Assembly (NCBI RefSeq): GCF_001653515.1
Contig: NZ_LYOY01000029.1
Location: forward strand, 1,674,001 to 1,738,000
Length of the DNA stretch: 64,000 nucleotides
Direction: 5' to 3'
Origin: Streptomyces sp. ERV7
Lineage (GTDB): Bacteria; Actinomycetota; Actinomycetes; Streptomycetales; Streptomycetaceae
This document shows positions 1 through 9,194 of this stretch, piece by piece (position 1 is the first letter of the stretch; each line of letters starts with the position of its first letter). Under the pieces are notes generated by a model that was not told where the DNA came from, made no database searches, and saw nothing but the letters and a program-made list of their open reading frames with translations. The position numbers and the translations under genes are program-made.

Positions 1-280
1 CGCGGAGCGACAGCTCCAGGACCTTCTTGGCACGCGGCGTGAAGGGGATGTGACCGGACGGGGCCTGCTGGCCCTGGCCGATGATCTCCTCCACCTGCTG
101 GCGGACCGCCTCAAGAGAAATCCCGAGGCTCTCCAGGGCCTTAGCGGCGACACCCTCACCCTCGTGGATCAGGCCCAGGAGAATGTGCTCGGTGCCGATG
201 TAGTTGTGGTTGAGCATCCGGGCTTCTTCCTGAGCCAGGACGACAACCCGCCGCGCGCGGTCGGTGAACCTCTCGAACAT
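1..280 (-). CDS. clpC: ATP-dependent Clp protease ATP-binding subunit ClpC (N-terminal 93 codons, runs off window)
   Basis: The reverse strand encodes a protein starting [20 protein letters not shown], the standard opening of actinobacterial ClpC, followed by [13 protein letters not shown], the first Clp N-terminal repeat. ClpC is an AAA+ unfoldase that feeds substrates to ClpP in the cytoplasm; its N-domain binds substrates and adaptors. Only this domain lies in the window. The ATG at 280 is preceded by GAGGAG with 9 nt spacing, which supports the start. A ClgR-type box lies about 220-240 bp upstream. The ancestral neighbour on the coaX side may be missing (see coaX). Confidence 0.97.
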   Translation of the reverse strand, partial: MFERFTDRARRVVVLAQEEARMLNHNYIGTEHILLGLIHEGEGVAAKALESLGISLEAVRQQVEEIIGQGQQAPSGHIPFTPRAKKVLELSLR

Positions 281-666
281 CGTTAATCGCTCCTCAGAGC
301 GGTCGGGCAGTAAGGGGTCGGTCCCCTCCCTGTCCTTCCGCATGCTAGTCCCGTGGGACGGGACAGCTCATTCCAACTGCCGACATCCGACCCGATCACC
401 CCCGCCCAGGCGGGGAAACTTGCTGCCGAACAGTCGACAACTGCTCCAACTCGATGGTGCGAGACGATGTTCCCGCAGGCCAGGCAGATACCCCTGTCTC
501 CAGTACGCCGATGGCGAACGCGAGACGGCCCGGCGAGCTTCTCGCCCCTCCCCACTAGGAATGTCTTACCCGTAAGCACTGACAGTCCATGCGGCGCGCC
601 CCGGTTCCCTCAGCTACGGGCGAACACACTTGCGCCGCCGAATGCTTCCGCGCGCCCCCGTGGCGC
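281..666. other. Intergenic region between clpC and coaX, no convincing gene
   Basis: About 390 bases with lower coding character than the flanks. It holds the ClgR-type box, an inverted repeat GTCCC-GT-GGGAC near 349-360 and the clpC leader. I read both strands for an Lsr2-like coding sequence, which my knowledge of other Streptomyces places beside clpC, and found none. The 98-codon reverse frame here has no recognisable protein features. Confidence 0.6.
502..519 (-). promoter_or_regulatory. Candidate ClgR operator upstream of clpC
   Basis: On the + strand the site reads AGTACGCCGATGGCGAAC. It fits the Corynebacterium ClgR consensus WNNWCGCYNANRGCGWWS at every position as I remember that consensus, and on the other strand it starts GTTCGCC like the Streptomyces clp boxes. 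ClgR activates clpC and clpP operons in actinobacteria. The match is seen directly; control of clpC by it is inferred from position. Confidence 0.65.
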
Positions 667-741
667 CTACGGAACGCATCCGTCCGGAAACTCTGCGTAA
701 CTCCAGGGCGTTTCGGGAGTTGCTCCGGTCATGGCCCTCAC
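667..741 (-). CDS. Very short ORF overlapping the coaX stop (possible remnant)
   Basis: A GTG at 741 overlaps the coaX stop as GTGA and is preceded by GGGAGG at good spacing. The 24-codon product starts MRAMTGATPETPWSYAEF and ends CVP before TAG. It has no recognisable family. It could be the start of a former coaX-distal gene that lost its 3' part, a translated leftover, or chance. Its position exactly at a truncated coaX end favours a remnant. Confidence 0.25.
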   Translation of the reverse strand: MRAMTGATPETPWSYAEFPDGCVP

Positions 742-1523
742 CGTGCCCTCCCCCGAGCTCTCGGTCCCGCCCGGGCAGGGTGCTCGTCGATCACGTTCGC
801 CTCGCCGAGCACCATCGGCGCAAGCCCCCCCGTCGCGATCACCGTGACGTCGGACGGGTCCCCGCCGGGACCCACCAGCTCGCGGGCCATGCGGGTCACG
901 ACCCCGTCGACCTGCCCCGCGAACCCGTACACGATCCCCGCCTGCATCGCCTCGACCGTGTTCTTGCCGATCACCGCCCGCGGCCGGGCCAGTTCGATCT
1001 TGCGGAGCTGTGCGCCCTTGACCCCGAGCGCCTCGACCGAGATCTCGATGCCGGGGGCGATCACGCCGCCCGCGTACTCGCCGCGCGCGCTCACCGCGTC
1101 GAACGTCGTCGCCGTGCCGAAGTCGACGACGATCGCCGGCCCCCCGTACAGCTCGACCGCCGCGACCGCGTTGATGATGCGGTCCGCGCCGACCTCCTTG
1201 GGGTTGTCCATCAGGATCGGGACGCCGGTCTTGATGCCGGGCTCGACCAGGACCGCCGGGACGTCGCCGTAGTAGCGGCGGGTCACCTCGCGCAGCTCGT
1301 GCAGCACCGACGGCACCGTCGAGCAGATCGCGATGCCCTCGATGTTGTCGCCCAGCTCCGCCCCGAGCAGCGGGTGCATGCCCATGAGGCCGTTGAGCAG
1401 GACCGCCATCTCGTCGGCGGTGCGGCGCGGGTCGGTGGAGATGCGCCAGTGCTCGACGACCTCCTCGCCGTCGAACAGGCCGAGGACCGTGTGCGTGTTG
1501 CCTACGTCGATCGTCAGCAGCAT
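738..1523 (-). CDS. coaX: Type III pantothenate kinase with an altered, short C-terminus
   Basis: CoaX phosphorylates pantothenate, the first step of coenzyme A synthesis. The N-terminal nucleotide-binding motif DVGNTHTVLGLFDG, the segment GADRIINAVAAVELYGG and the DFGTATTFDAVS motif (acidic catalytic residue region) are all present, and the protein is homologous through VIATGGLAPMVLGEANVIDEH. Actinobacterial CoaX normally ends with about 20 more residues resembling EPWLTLMGLRLVYERN; here the last 13 residues are [13 protein letters not shown], an unrelated tail. The 3' end has therefore been replaced, probably by a deletion. Activity is uncertain, since the lost segment is conserved. It starts 3 bp after nadC. 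Confidence 0.88.
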   Translation of the reverse strand: MLLTIDVGNTHTVLGLFDGEEVVEHWRISTDPRRTADEMAVLLNGLMGMHPLLGAELGDNIEGIAICSTVPSVLHELREVTRRYYGDVPAVLVEPGIKTGVPILMDNPKEVGADRIINAVAAVELYGGPAIVVDFGTATTFDAVSARGEYAGGVIAPGIEISVEALGVKGAQLRKIELARPRAVIGKNTVEAMQAGIVYGFAGQVDGVVTRMARELVGPGGDPSDVTVIATGGLAPMVLGEANVIDEHPARAGPRARGRAR

Positions 1524-1526
1524 CGG

Positions 1527-2537
1527 TTACTCCGCCTCGCGCAGATCGAGGCCGATGTCGAGGATCGGGGAGGAGTGGGTGAGCGCGCCGACCGCCAGGT
1601 AGTCCACGCCCGTCGCCGCGTACGCCGCCGCGGTCTCCAGGGTGAGGCGGCCCGAGGACTCCAGGAAGGCGCGCCCGGCGACGAGTTCCACCGCCGTCGC
1701 GGTCTGCTCCGGGGTGAAGTTGTCCAGCAGGATCAGGTCGGCGCCCGCCTCCAGGACCTCCCCGACCTGGTCGAGCGTGTCGACCTCGACCTCGATCGGC
1801 ACCTCCGGGAACATCTCCCGTACGGCCTTGAAGGCCTCGGCGACGCCGCCCGCGGCCACCACGTGGTTGTCCTTCACCAGCGCCGCGTCGGAGAGCGACA
1901 TACGGTGGTTGACGCCGCCGCCGCAGCGCACCGCGTACTTCTCCAGGGCGCGCAGCCCCGGCGTCGTCTTCCGGGTGTCGCGCACCTTCGCGCGCGTGCC
2001 CTCCAGGGCGTCCGCCCACGCGCGCGTGGCGGTCGCGATGCCGGACAGGCGGCACAGGATGTTCAGCGCGCTGCGCTCGCCGGTGAGCAGGTCGCGGGTG
2101 CGCGTGGTGACGCTCAGCAGCTTCTGGCCCGCCTCGACGCGGTCGCCGTCCGCGACGTGCCGCTCGACCTCGAACTCCTCGGTGCACACGATCGACAGGA
2201 TCGCCTCGGCGACCCGCAGGCCCGCGACCGTACCGGCCTCGCGCGCGGTGAAGTCGCCGGTGGCCACGGCGTCTTCGGGGACGGTCGCCGCGGTCGTCAC
2301 GTCCACACCGCCGTCGAGGTCCTCCTCGATGGCGACGTGCGCGATGTCCTCGACCTGCACGGGGTCCAGGCCCGACTCGGCAAGGAGCGCGGCCAGCGAG
2401 GGGTCGAGGCCGCACTCGTACACGTCCTCGTCGCCGCAGCCGCAGTCGTCGCCGCAGCCGCCTCCGCTCGCGGGGACGCCGATCTGGATCAGCGGTACGT
2501 CCACCGGCTCGGGACGGTGTTCGTCGGGGGTGCTCAC
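1527..2537 (-). CDS. nadC: Nicotinate-nucleotide pyrophosphorylase (carboxylating), quinolinate phosphoribosyltransferase
   Basis: NadC converts quinolinate and PRPP to nicotinate mononucleotide in de novo NAD synthesis. Family signatures include DLDGGVDVTTAATV, VRDTRKTTPGLRALEKYAVRCGGG and the barrel end EVEVDTLDQVGEVLEAGADLILLDNF. The 336-residue length is about 40 longer than the family norm because of an N-terminal extension holding GGGCGDDCGCGDEDVYECG, a small cysteine/acid cluster. The GTG at 2537 (MSTPDEHRPEP) is chosen because it sits 2 bp after the nadB stop, with coupled translation likely. Part of a tight minus-strand nadB-nadC-coaX run. Confidence 0.94.
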   Translation of the reverse strand: MSTPDEHRPEPVDVPLIQIGVPASGGGCGDDCGCGDEDVYECGLDPSLAALLAESGLDPVQVEDIAHVAIEEDLDGGVDVTTAATVPEDAVATGDFTAREAGTVAGLRVAEAILSIVCTEEFEVERHVADGDRVEAGQKLLSVTTRTRDLLTGERSALNILCRLSGIATATRAWADALEGTRAKVRDTRKTTPGLRALEKYAVRCGGGVNHRMSLSDAALVKDNHVVAAGGVAEAFKAVREMFPEVPIEVEVDTLDQVGEVLEAGADLILLDNFTPEQTATAVELVAGRAFLESSGRLTLETAAAYAATGVDYLAVGALTHSSPILDIGLDLREAE

Positions 2538-2539
2538 GG

Positions 2540-4270
2540 TTACGGCTCCCTGGGGGCGTCGGCGACTGTCGGGGGGAAGTCTGCGGAATCGGTACGGCGG
2601 ACGTCGAGCGTACGGTCCGGCGTCACCCGTACGACGAGGTGGCGGTGCCAGTCCTCGTCGTCCCGGTCGGGCCGGTCCTCGCGCCAGTGGCAGCCGCGGG
2701 TCTCCTCGCGGGCAGCGGCGGCGGCGACCAGCACGCGCGCGACGAGCAGCAGGTTGGTGGTCTCCCACGCGTCCACACCGGGCTCGGCGGCCTTGCGCTC
2801 GTCGGCCCCGTCGGCGTCGGCCCGGATCGCCTCCAGGCGGGCGGCGGCCCCGGCGAGGCTGTCGGCGGAGCGGAGCACTCCCGCGCCGTTGGTCATGATC
2901 CGCTGGATCTGGATACGGGCCTCGGGGACGAGGAGCGGGCAGGTGGGCGCGTCCTCGGGGGCCTCGGCGGCCGGGGAGGCGCTCTGCACGCGCGCGTGGC
3001 CGCCCGCCGCGATGTCGGCCGCGATGCGCTCCGCGAAGACCAGGCCTTCGAGGAGGGAGTTGGAGGCGAGCCGGTTGGCGCCGTGGACGCCGGTGCAGGC
3101 GACCTCGCCGCACGCGTACAGGCCCGGCACCGTGGTGCGGCCGTGCAGATCGGTGCGCACGCCGCCGGAGGCGTAGTGGGCGGCCGGGGCCACCGGGATC
3201 GGCTCGGTGACCGGGTCGATGCCGTGGGCGCGGCAGGCGGCCAGGATGGTGGGGAAGCGCCGCTCCCACATCGTGGCGCCGAAGTGCCGTGCGTCCAGGT
3301 ACATGTGCTCGGTGCCGTTGGCCTGCATCTGGCGGGTGATCGCCTTGGCGACGATGTCGCGCGGGGCGAGCTCCGCCAACTCGTGCTGCCCCAGCATGAA
3401 ACGGGTGCCGGAGCCGTCGACGAGGTGGGCGCCCTCTCCCCGTACCGCCTCGGAGACCAGCGGCTGCTGGCCCTCGGAGTCGGCGCCGAGGAAGAGCACC
3501 GTCGGGTGGAACTGGACGAACTCCAGGTCGGAGATCTCGGCGCCGGCGCGCAGCGCCAGGGCTACGCCGTCGCCGGTGGAGACCGCCGGGTTGGTGGTGG
3601 CGGAGAAGACCTGACCCATGCCGCCGGTGGCGAGCACCACGGCGGGGGCGTGGACGGCCCCCACGCCGTCGTGCTGGCCCTCGCCCATGACGTGCAGGGT
3701 GATGCCCGCGGTGCGGCCGTCGTCGTCCCTCAGCAGGTCCAGTACGAGCGCGTTCTCGATGGTCCGCACCGCCCGCTCGCGGACGGCCTCGACCAGCGCG
3801 CGCGAGATCTCGGCGCCGGTGGCGTCGCCGCCCGCGTGCGCGATGCGGCGGCGGTGGTGGCCGCCCTCGCGGGTCAGCGAGATCACGCCGGAGTCGTCGG
3901 TGTCGAAGTGGGCGCCGGTGGCGATCAGCCGCCGCACCGCGTCCGGGCCCTCGGTGACCAGGGCGCGCACCGCGCCCTCGTCGCACAGGCCCGCGCCCGC
4001 CACCAGCGTGTCGTCCAGGTGCTGTTCGGGGGTGTCGCCCTCGCCGAGGGCCGCCGCGATGCCGCCCTGCGCCCAGCGCGTGGAGCCGTCGTCGAGCCGC
4101 GCCTTGGTCACCACCACGGTGGTGAGCCCGGCGGCCGTGCAGCGCAGGGCCGCGGTGAGACCCGCCACGCCCGAGCCGACGACCACGACGTCCGCGTCGA
4201 TGGCCCAGCCCGGGGCGGGCGCGTCCAGCCGTATGCCGGTCCGGGGCGGACCGTCGGTCGTCCTGGTCAT
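2540..4270 (-). CDS. nadB: L-aspartate oxidase
   Basis: NadB oxidises L-aspartate to iminoaspartate, which NadA condenses to quinolinate; nadA is not in the window. The FAD-binding motif [18 protein letters not shown] lies at residues 26-43, followed by the succinate-dehydrogenase/aspartate-oxidase signatures [19 protein letters not shown] and [25 protein letters not shown] (seen as consecutive shorter motifs). Length 576 is typical for actinobacteria. The ATG at 4270 overlaps the panC stop by 4 bp (ATGA), so panC-nadB-nadC-coaX are probably one operon with translational coupling. Confidence 0.95.
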   Translation of the reverse strand: MTRTTDGPPRTGIRLDAPAPGWAIDADVVVVGSGVAGLTAALRCTAAGLTTVVVTKARLDDGSTRWAQGGIAAALGEGDTPEQHLDDTLVAGAGLCDEGAVRALVTEGPDAVRRLIATGAHFDTDDSGVISLTREGGHHRRRIAHAGGDATGAEISRALVEAVRERAVRTIENALVLDLLRDDDGRTAGITLHVMGEGQHDGVGAVHAPAVVLATGGMGQVFSATTNPAVSTGDGVALALRAGAEISDLEFVQFHPTVLFLGADSEGQQPLVSEAVRGEGAHLVDGSGTRFMLGQHELAELAPRDIVAKAITRQMQANGTEHMYLDARHFGATMWERRFPTILAACRAHGIDPVTEPIPVAPAAHYASGGVRTDLHGRTTVPGLYACGEVACTGVHGANRLASNSLLEGLVFAERIAADIAAGGHARVQSASPAAEAPEDAPTCPLLVPEARIQIQRIMTNGAGVLRSADSLAGAAARLEAIRADADGADERKAAEPGVDAWETTNLLLVARVLVAAAAAREETRGCHWREDRPDRDDEDWHRHLVVRVTPDRTLDVRRTDSADFPPTVADAPREP

Positions 4271-5253
4271 GCGGGGGCTCCGAAGTTCAGCGGGATGTTG
4301 TCGATCAGGCGGGTGGTGCCCACGCGCGCGGCGACCGCGAGGACCGCCTCACCGGCGAAGCCGTCCCCGGCCTCGTCGAACGTCGCCGGGTCGACCAGCG
4401 CCAGGTAGTCAAGGGCCAGCGGCGGCTCCGCCTTGGCGGCCTCGTCCAGGACGCTCTGCGCGGCGGCGCGCACGACCGCGGGGGACGGGCCGGCCGCCTC
4501 CACCGCGTACGCGTCGGCGGCCGCGCGGGCCTCGCCGATCCGGGAGAGCGCGAGCGCGCGCCCGGAGGAGGCGTGGGTGGCCGCGGCGCGCGCGAGCAGC
4601 GCGTGCTCGGCCGTGAGCCGGTCGCGGGCCGCGAACAGCGCGCGCGACAGGGCGAGCGCGGTGGTGCGGTCGGCCGGTGAGAGGTAGCGGTTGCGGCTGG
4701 AGAGGGCGAGCCCGTCCGCCTCGCGGACCGTGGGCACGCCGACGATCTCCATGGGGAAGTCGAGGTCGCGTGCCATGCGCCGGATCAGCGCCAGCTGCTG
4801 GGCGTCCTTCTGCCCGAACAGCGCGAGGTCGGGGGCGGTGAGGTGGAGCAGCTTGGCGACGACGGTGAGCATGCCGTCGAAGTGGCCGGGGCGGGAGGCG
4901 CCTTCGAGGCGCTCGCCCATGGGGCCGGCGGTGATGCGCACCTGCGGCTCGCCGCCGGGGTAGACCTCGTCCGTGAAAGGCGCGAACACGGCGTCGGCGC
5001 CCGCCTGCCCGGCCAGCTCGACGTCGGCGTCCAGGGTGCGCGGATAGCGGTCGAGGTCCTCGCCCGCGCCGAACTGCAGCGGGTTCACGAAGACCGTGAC
5101 GACGACCTGGCCGCCGGGACCGACGCTCTCGCGCGCGGTGCGCACCAGCGTGGCGTGCCCCTCGTGCAGGGCGCCCATGGTCATGACGACGGCGCGGCGG
5201 CCGGTGCGCTCCAGGGCGGCCAGCTCGGCGGCGGTGCGGACCAGAAGGGTCAT
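4267..5253 (-). CDS. panC: Pantothenate synthetase (pantoate--beta-alanine ligase)
   Basis: PanC joins pantoate and beta-alanine using ATP to make pantothenate, the substrate of the downstream CoaX. The HIGH-like motif MGALHEGH, the [20 protein letters not shown] segment, [15 protein letters not shown] and the KMSKS-like SSRNRYLSP are all present. Length is 328 residues. The ATG at 5253 overlaps the stop of the DUF2520 gene by 4 bp. Co-location with coaX puts two vitamin B5/CoA steps in the same transcript as two NAD steps. Confidence 0.95.
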   Translation of the reverse strand: MTLLVRTAAELAALERTGRRAVVMTMGALHEGHATLVRTARESVGPGGQVVVTVFVNPLQFGAGEDLDRYPRTLDADVELAGQAGADAVFAPFTDEVYPGGEPQVRITAGPMGERLEGASRPGHFDGMLTVVAKLLHLTAPDLALFGQKDAQQLALIRRMARDLDFPMEIVGVPTVREADGLALSSRNRYLSPADRTTALALSRALFAARDRLTAEHALLARAAATHASSGRALALSRIGEARAAADAYAVEAAGPSPAVVRAAAQSVLDEAAKAEPPLALDYLALVDPATFDEAGDGFAGEAVLAVAARVGTTRLIDNIPLNFGAPA

Positions 5254-6149
5254 CGGTTCTCTCCGTCCGCGAGCACGCCCAGCAGGTCTTCGGCGAGTTC
5301 GGGCTTCAGCAGGCCGTGGGCGAGCGCCCGGTCGGCGGTCGTACGGGCCATGGCGAGGTATCCGGCGACGGTGGCGGGGGCGTGCTTGCGCAGCTCGGCG
5401 ACGTGCGCCGCGACCGTGCCCGCGTCGCCGCGCGCGACGGGGCCGGTCAGGGCCGCGTCGCCGGAGCGCAGCGCGTTGTCGAGCGCCGCTCCCAGGAGCG
5501 GGCCGAGCATCCGGTCGGGGGCGGCGACGCCGGCCTTCCGCAGCAGCTCCATGGACTGGGCCACCAGGGTGACCAGGTGGTTGGCGCCCAGGGCGAGGGC
5601 CGCGTGGTAGAGCGGGCGGTTCTGCTCCTCGATCCACTCGGGCTCGCCGCCCATCTCGATGACCAGCGCCTCCGCGGCGAGCCGCAGCTCCTCGGGCGCG
5701 GTGACGCCGAACGAGCACCCGGCCAGGCGCTGGACGTCGACGCCGGTCCCGGTGAACGTCATCGCGGGGTGCAGGGCCAGCGGCAGCGCGCCCGCGCGCG
5801 TGGCGGGCGCGAGCACGTCCGTCCCGTACCGCCCGGAGGTGTGCACGAGCAGCTGGCCGGGGCGGATCGCGCCGGTCTCGGCGAGGCCCTCCACCAGGCC
5901 CGGCAGGGCGTCGTCGGGGACGGTGAGCAGCACCAGGTCGGCGGCGGCCAGCACCTCGGCGGGCGGCACCAGGGGCACGTCCGGCAGCAGGGCGGCCGCC
6001 CGGCGCACGGAGGCGTCCGACACGCCGGAGACCGCCACCGGGCGGTGCCCGGCGAGCTTCAGCGCGGCGGCGAGGGCAGGGCCGACCCGGCCGGCACCGA
6101 CGACTCCGACGGCGAGGCGGGCTGGGCGGGTCTCTGGTTGTGCGTTCAC
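5250..6149 (-). CDS. Rossmann-like and DUF2520 domain protein
   Basis: The 299-residue protein begins with a Rossmann motif [20 protein letters not shown], then the NADP-reductase-like middle and a helical C-terminal DUF2520 region containing [15 protein letters not shown]. The fold resembles ketopantoate or hydroxyacid dehydrogenases. Its position immediately before panC, with a 4-bp ATGA overlap, is typical for the family and has led others to suspect a role in pantothenate synthesis, but no activity can be assigned from sequence. It is the first gene of the minus-strand run; its promoter must lie in the 6150-6264 gap shared with the divergent aldolase. Confidence 0.85.
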   Translation of the reverse strand: MNAQPETRPARLAVGVVGAGRVGPALAAALKLAGHRPVAVSGVSDASVRRAAALLPDVPLVPPAEVLAAADLVLLTVPDDALPGLVEGLAETGAIRPGQLLVHTSGRYGTDVLAPATRAGALPLALHPAMTFTGTGVDVQRLAGCSFGVTAPEELRLAAEALVIEMGGEPEWIEEQNRPLYHAALALGANHLVTLVAQSMELLRKAGVAAPDRMLGPLLGAALDNALRSGDAALTGPVARGDAGTVAAHVAELRKHAPATVAGYLAMARTTADRALAHGLLKPELAEDLLGVLADGENR

Positions 6150-6226
6150 GCGGCGGGGCCTTCCGTTCCAGTCCGCGAGGGGTACCGGACGATTTCCCCG
6201 TCATGCTACGCCCAGCCCCCATAACC

Positions 6227-6244
6227 CCTGTGGTTGTCCACAGG
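6227..6244. promoter_or_regulatory. Perfect inverted repeat containing a DnaA-box sequence
   Basis: CCTGTGG-TTGT-CCACAGG is a perfect 7-bp-arm repeat with 4-bp spacer, lying 20 bp before the threonine aldolase ATG in the divergent intergenic region. Bases 6234-6242 read TTGTCCACA, identical to the preferred Streptomyces DnaA box. It may be a DnaA-binding site, an operator for another regulator, or a transcript hairpin. Confidence 0.45.
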
Positions 6245-6264
6245 CTGTGGGTGATGATCGGAAC

Positions 6265-7479
6265 ATGGAAGATCAGCAAGGTCTGGAAGACCAGCACGGT
6301 CAGATCGGGAACGAACCGGGCGAGAGCGGCCCGAGCGGCGAAGGCGGCGCGCAGGACGCGCGCCGGCGCAGGGTGGCGGCGTGGCGCGCCTCGGAGCGCA
6401 CCTTGTGCCGGATGCCCGGTGAGTTCTCCATGGGCGAGCGGCTGACCGCGCTCGCCGCCGACGCGGGCGAGGTCTACGACACCACCGGGATGCCGGACTT
6501 CTACGGCGACGGTGTGGTCGCCGAGCTGGAGCGGCGCACCGCCGGCCTGCTCGGCTTCCCGGCGGCGGCGTTCTTCCCGACCGGCACCATGGCCCAGCAG
6601 GCCGCGATGCGCGCCTGGGCCGGGCGCACCGGGAACTCCACGGTGGCGCTGCACCCCCTCGCCCACCCCGAGGTGCACGAGCGGCGCGCCTTCGGCACGG
6701 TGAGCGGGCTGCGCACGGTCCACCCGACGACCGCGCCCCGGCTGCCCACGGCCGAGGAGGTACGGGACTTCGAGGAGCCGTTCGGCACCCTGATGCTGGA
6801 GCTGCCGCTGCGCGACGCGGGGTTCGTCCTGCCCACCTGGCAGGAGCTGACCGACGTCGTGGAGGCGGCCCGGGAACGGGATGCGGTGGTGCACTTCGAC
6901 GGCGCACGGCTGTGGGAGTGCGCCGTGCACTTCGACCGCCCGCTGGAGGAGATCGCCCGCCTCGCGGACAGCGTCTACGTGTCGTACTACAAGACCCTGG
7001 AGGGCCTGTCGGGCGCCGCGCTCGTCGGGCCCGAGTCGCTGGTCGACGAGACCCGCACCTGGCGCCACCGGTACGGGGGCCAGCTCTTCCAGCAGTATCC
7101 GGCGGCCCTGTCGGCGCTGGTCGGCATGGACCGGGTGCTGCCGAAGCTCCCCTCGTACGTCGCCCACGCGCGCGTGGTGGCCGAGGGGCTGGCGGACGGC
7201 TTCACCAAGGCGGGCGTGCCGTGGTTCCGGATCAATCCGGAGGTGCCGCACACCCACCAGTTCCATGTGTGGCTGCCGTACGGGGCGGACGCCCTGGACG
7301 ACGCCGGGCTCGGCCAGTCCGAGGAGACGGGCGTGACGCTGTTCCGCCGCTGGTTCCCCGCGCCCGCGGGCCCGCCCGGGCTCTCGTACACCGAGCTGAC
7401 GGTGGCGGAGCCGGCCCTTGAGTGGTCGGCCGAGGACGTACGGGACGCGGTGGCGGAGTTCGTACGGAGGCTGGACTAG
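6265..7479 (+). CDS. Threonine aldolase / beta-eliminating lyase family PLP enzyme
   Basis: The 404-residue protein belongs to the aromatic-amino-acid beta-eliminating lyase/threonine aldolase family (fold type I PLP enzymes), which typically cleaves threonine to glycine and acetaldehyde. Visible features are the cofactor loop [12 protein letters not shown], the aspartate region [13 protein letters not shown] and the Schiff-base lysine in [18 protein letters not shown]. The N-terminal 45 residues are a low-complexity charged extension ([15 protein letters not shown]) that is usual in the Streptomyces members I know. The start is the ATG at 6265. Divergent from the DUF2520-panC operon. Confidence 0.87.
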   Translation: MEDQQGLEDQHGQIGNEPGESGPSGEGGAQDARRRRVAAWRASERTLCRMPGEFSMGERLTALAADAGEVYDTTGMPDFYGDGVVAELERRTAGLLGFPAAAFFPTGTMAQQAAMRAWAGRTGNSTVALHPLAHPEVHERRAFGTVSGLRTVHPTTAPRLPTAEEVRDFEEPFGTLMLELPLRDAGFVLPTWQELTDVVEAARERDAVVHFDGARLWECAVHFDRPLEEIARLADSVYVSYYKTLEGLSGAALVGPESLVDETRTWRHRYGGQLFQQYPAALSALVGMDRVLPKLPSYVAHARVVAEGLADGFTKAGVPWFRINPEVPHTHQFHVWLPYGADALDDAGLGQSEETGVTLFRRWFPAPAGPPGLSYTELTVAEPALEWSAEDVRDAVAEFVRRLD

Positions 7480-7717
7480 AGGCCCCGGGAGGGACCCTCA
7501 GTGGCAGGCGGGGGTGCGGGGGTGAGGGCAGGAGGCGGCCGAGGGCGGCGCGCAGCCGGCCGTGGGCGAGGCGGCCGGAGAGGACCGCTTCGAAGCGCCG
7601 GTAGTCACGCAGTTCGCGCAGGGTGCGCACGTCGTGCTGCCCCGGCAGTGGGGGCGTCGGCTCCTGGAGCTGGGCCGCGCGGTAGGTGTCGAGCATCTGT
7701 TGCTGGATGGCGTCCAT
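7232..7717 (-). CDS. Small hypothetical protein; real C-terminus uncertain
   Basis: A reverse-strand ATG at 7717 opens [20 protein letters not shown] and continues with [34 protein letters not shown], about 75 residues that look like a genuine small soluble protein with a basic helical end. The frame then stays open for another 85 codons antisense to the 3' end of the threonine aldolase gene; that part is proline/arginine-rich and looks like a shadow. Either the stop has been lost or the gene naturally overlaps. Function unknown. It is divergent from the ArsR-like gene at 7816. Confidence 0.5.
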   Translation of the reverse strand: MDAIQQQMLDTYRAAQLQEPTPPLPGQHDVRTLRELRDYRRFEAVLSGRLAHGRLRAALGRLLPSPPHPRLPLRVPPGASSPASVRTPPPRPVRPRPTTQGPAPPPSARCTRARAGPRARGTSGGTASRPSPRTGRARRRPGRPPRTAATHGTGGCAAPPD

Positions 7718-7815
7718 GCATCCAGGCTGCGCCGCTCGCGGCCGTCCGTCGCGCCGATTGACCAGGGGCGTCAAATGACGGGGGCGCTGTCGGTGGTGCG
7801 GTGCACCATGGGCGC

Positions 7816-8904
7816 ATGAGCGTGTGCATCGACATCACGGGCCTGCCCCCGGAGCGGATCGCCTTCGGGCCCTCTCCCCTGGCGGAGCTGGGCGCCGCCC
7901 TGCACGCCCTCTCCGAGCCCGCGCACCACGCCCGGCTGCACGGCTGGACCACCAGTACGGCGGCCGGTCTCAAGCCGGAGCTCGCCGACCGGCTGCACGA
8001 GGCGGACTTCCTGTGGCGGTCCACCCGCTCGGACATCCTGCTGCCCTCGCACCCCCGCGAGACGCTGGCCGAGGAGCTGGACGACCTCGACCGGATGGAC
8101 GACGAGAAGTACGTGGCGGCGGCGCTGGAGATCTCCTGCGCGAGCCTCTACAACGCGGGGGCGCCGTCCCCGCTGGTCGACGCCCGGATGCGGGAGCGGG
8201 CCCTGGACCTCGCCGCCGCGCGCGGGCCGCGCCAGGCCGCCTTCGTGAAGCGGATGCTGGTCGACCCGCCGGGGGCGCGCGCGTGGATACGCAGGCTGTT
8301 CGAGGACTGCGACGCCGCGTTCTTCGGGGACACCTGGCAGCGCGTACGGGTGCAGCTGGCCGCCGACGCGCGGCACAAGACGGAGCTCCTCAGGCGCAGG
8401 GGTCTCGCGGAGGCGGTCGCGGCGGTCTCCCCCTCCATCGCCCTGGAGCAGGACGAGCGGGGCAGCCGCGTCGTCGTGGACAAGCTGACCCACGGGCGCA
8501 CGAGCGCGGCGGGCACGGGGCTGACGTTCATCCCCACCGCGTTCGGCTGGCCGCACCTGTTCGCGCTGCACGCGCCGGGCTGGCAGCCGGTCGTCCAGTA
8601 CCCGGTCCCGACCGGCGAGTTGGGCGGCGCGGCGCCGGTCGACGTGGTGAAGGCGCGGCTGGAGGCGGTCGCGCACCCCATGCGGATGCGGCTGTGCCGG
8701 AGTCTGGCGCGGGGGGCGTATACGACGAGCGAGCTTGCCGACGCGTACGGGATCTCCGCGCCGGAGGTGTCGCGCCATCTCTCCGTGCTGAAGAAGGCGG
8801 GGCTTCTTACGACGCAGCGGCGTGGGCGGTATGTGCTGCATCAGCTGGATGTGGCTGTGGTCGCCCGGCTGGGCAGCGACTTCCTGGAGGGGGTGCTTCG
8901 CTGA
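7816..8904 (+). CDS. DUF5937/ArsR-type winged-helix transcriptional regulator
   Basis: The 362-residue protein has a long N-terminal domain of unknown ligand (SVCIDITGLPPERIAFGPSP onward) and a C-terminal ArsR-type winged helix: VAHPMRMRLCRSLARGAYTTS followed by LADAYGISAPEVSRHLSVLKKAGLL and a wing RRGRYVLHQLD. The recognition helix is therefore at about residues 305-330. The ATG at 7816 is preferred to the in-frame GTG at 7801 because the family begins MSV(x)ID. No characteristic ArsR metal cysteines are present. Target and ligand unknown; it may control the divergent small gene. Confidence 0.82.
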   Translation: MSVCIDITGLPPERIAFGPSPLAELGAALHALSEPAHHARLHGWTTSTAAGLKPELADRLHEADFLWRSTRSDILLPSHPRETLAEELDDLDRMDDEKYVAAALEISCASLYNAGAPSPLVDARMRERALDLAAARGPRQAAFVKRMLVDPPGARAWIRRLFEDCDAAFFGDTWQRVRVQLAADARHKTELLRRRGLAEAVAAVSPSIALEQDERGSRVVVDKLTHGRTSAAGTGLTFIPTAFGWPHLFALHAPGWQPVVQYPVPTGELGGAAPVDVVKARLEAVAHPMRMRLCRSLARGAYTTSELADAYGISAPEVSRHLSVLKKAGLLTTQRRGRYVLHQLDVAVVARLGSDFLEGVLR

Positions 8905-9194
8905 GGCCGTGCGGGGTTGTCCTTCGACCGCGGGTGCGTGGGGGCGCGCCGTAAGGGCCCGGTGTTCGTCTGCGGGCCGGTGGTGGGTCGCTCGCGCAGT
9001 TCCCCGCGCCCCTGAAGGGCCCGGAGTTCGACTGCGGGTGAGTGGGGGCTGGTCGCGCAGTTCCCCGCGCCCCCAGGGGCGCGGGGTTGCCGCACCACGC
9101 GGTCTCAAGGGCGCCTCACCGGCCTCATCAACGACAGCGCACCCGCGCCGCCCCGAAGAGGAAGCAGGGCGCCCACACGGCCCGCTCCGCATCC
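8905..9194. repeat. Intergenic region with two copies of a dispersed GC-rich repeat
   Basis: TCGCGCAGTTCCCCGCGCCC(C) occurs at 8992-9012 and again at 9053-9073, each preceded by a shorter shared segment (TTCGTCTGCGGG at 8965, TTCGACTGCGGG at 9027). The second copy is followed by its own inverted continuation CCCCCAGGGGCGCGGGG. The same words recur near 28.1 kb and 41.0 kb in this window. No gene is apparent. Such elements are widespread between convergent Streptomyces genes and may act as terminators. Confidence 0.7.

Noticed and set aside
283..579. 98-codon reverse frame between clpC and coaX as a possible lsr2 remnant
   Set aside because: No Lsr2 features (no AT-hook RGR, no N-terminal dimerisation sequence).
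630..5610. Very long open frames antisense to coaX, nadC, nadB and panC
   Set aside because: Arginine/proline-rich translations without motifs, typical shadows of genes with G/C third positions.
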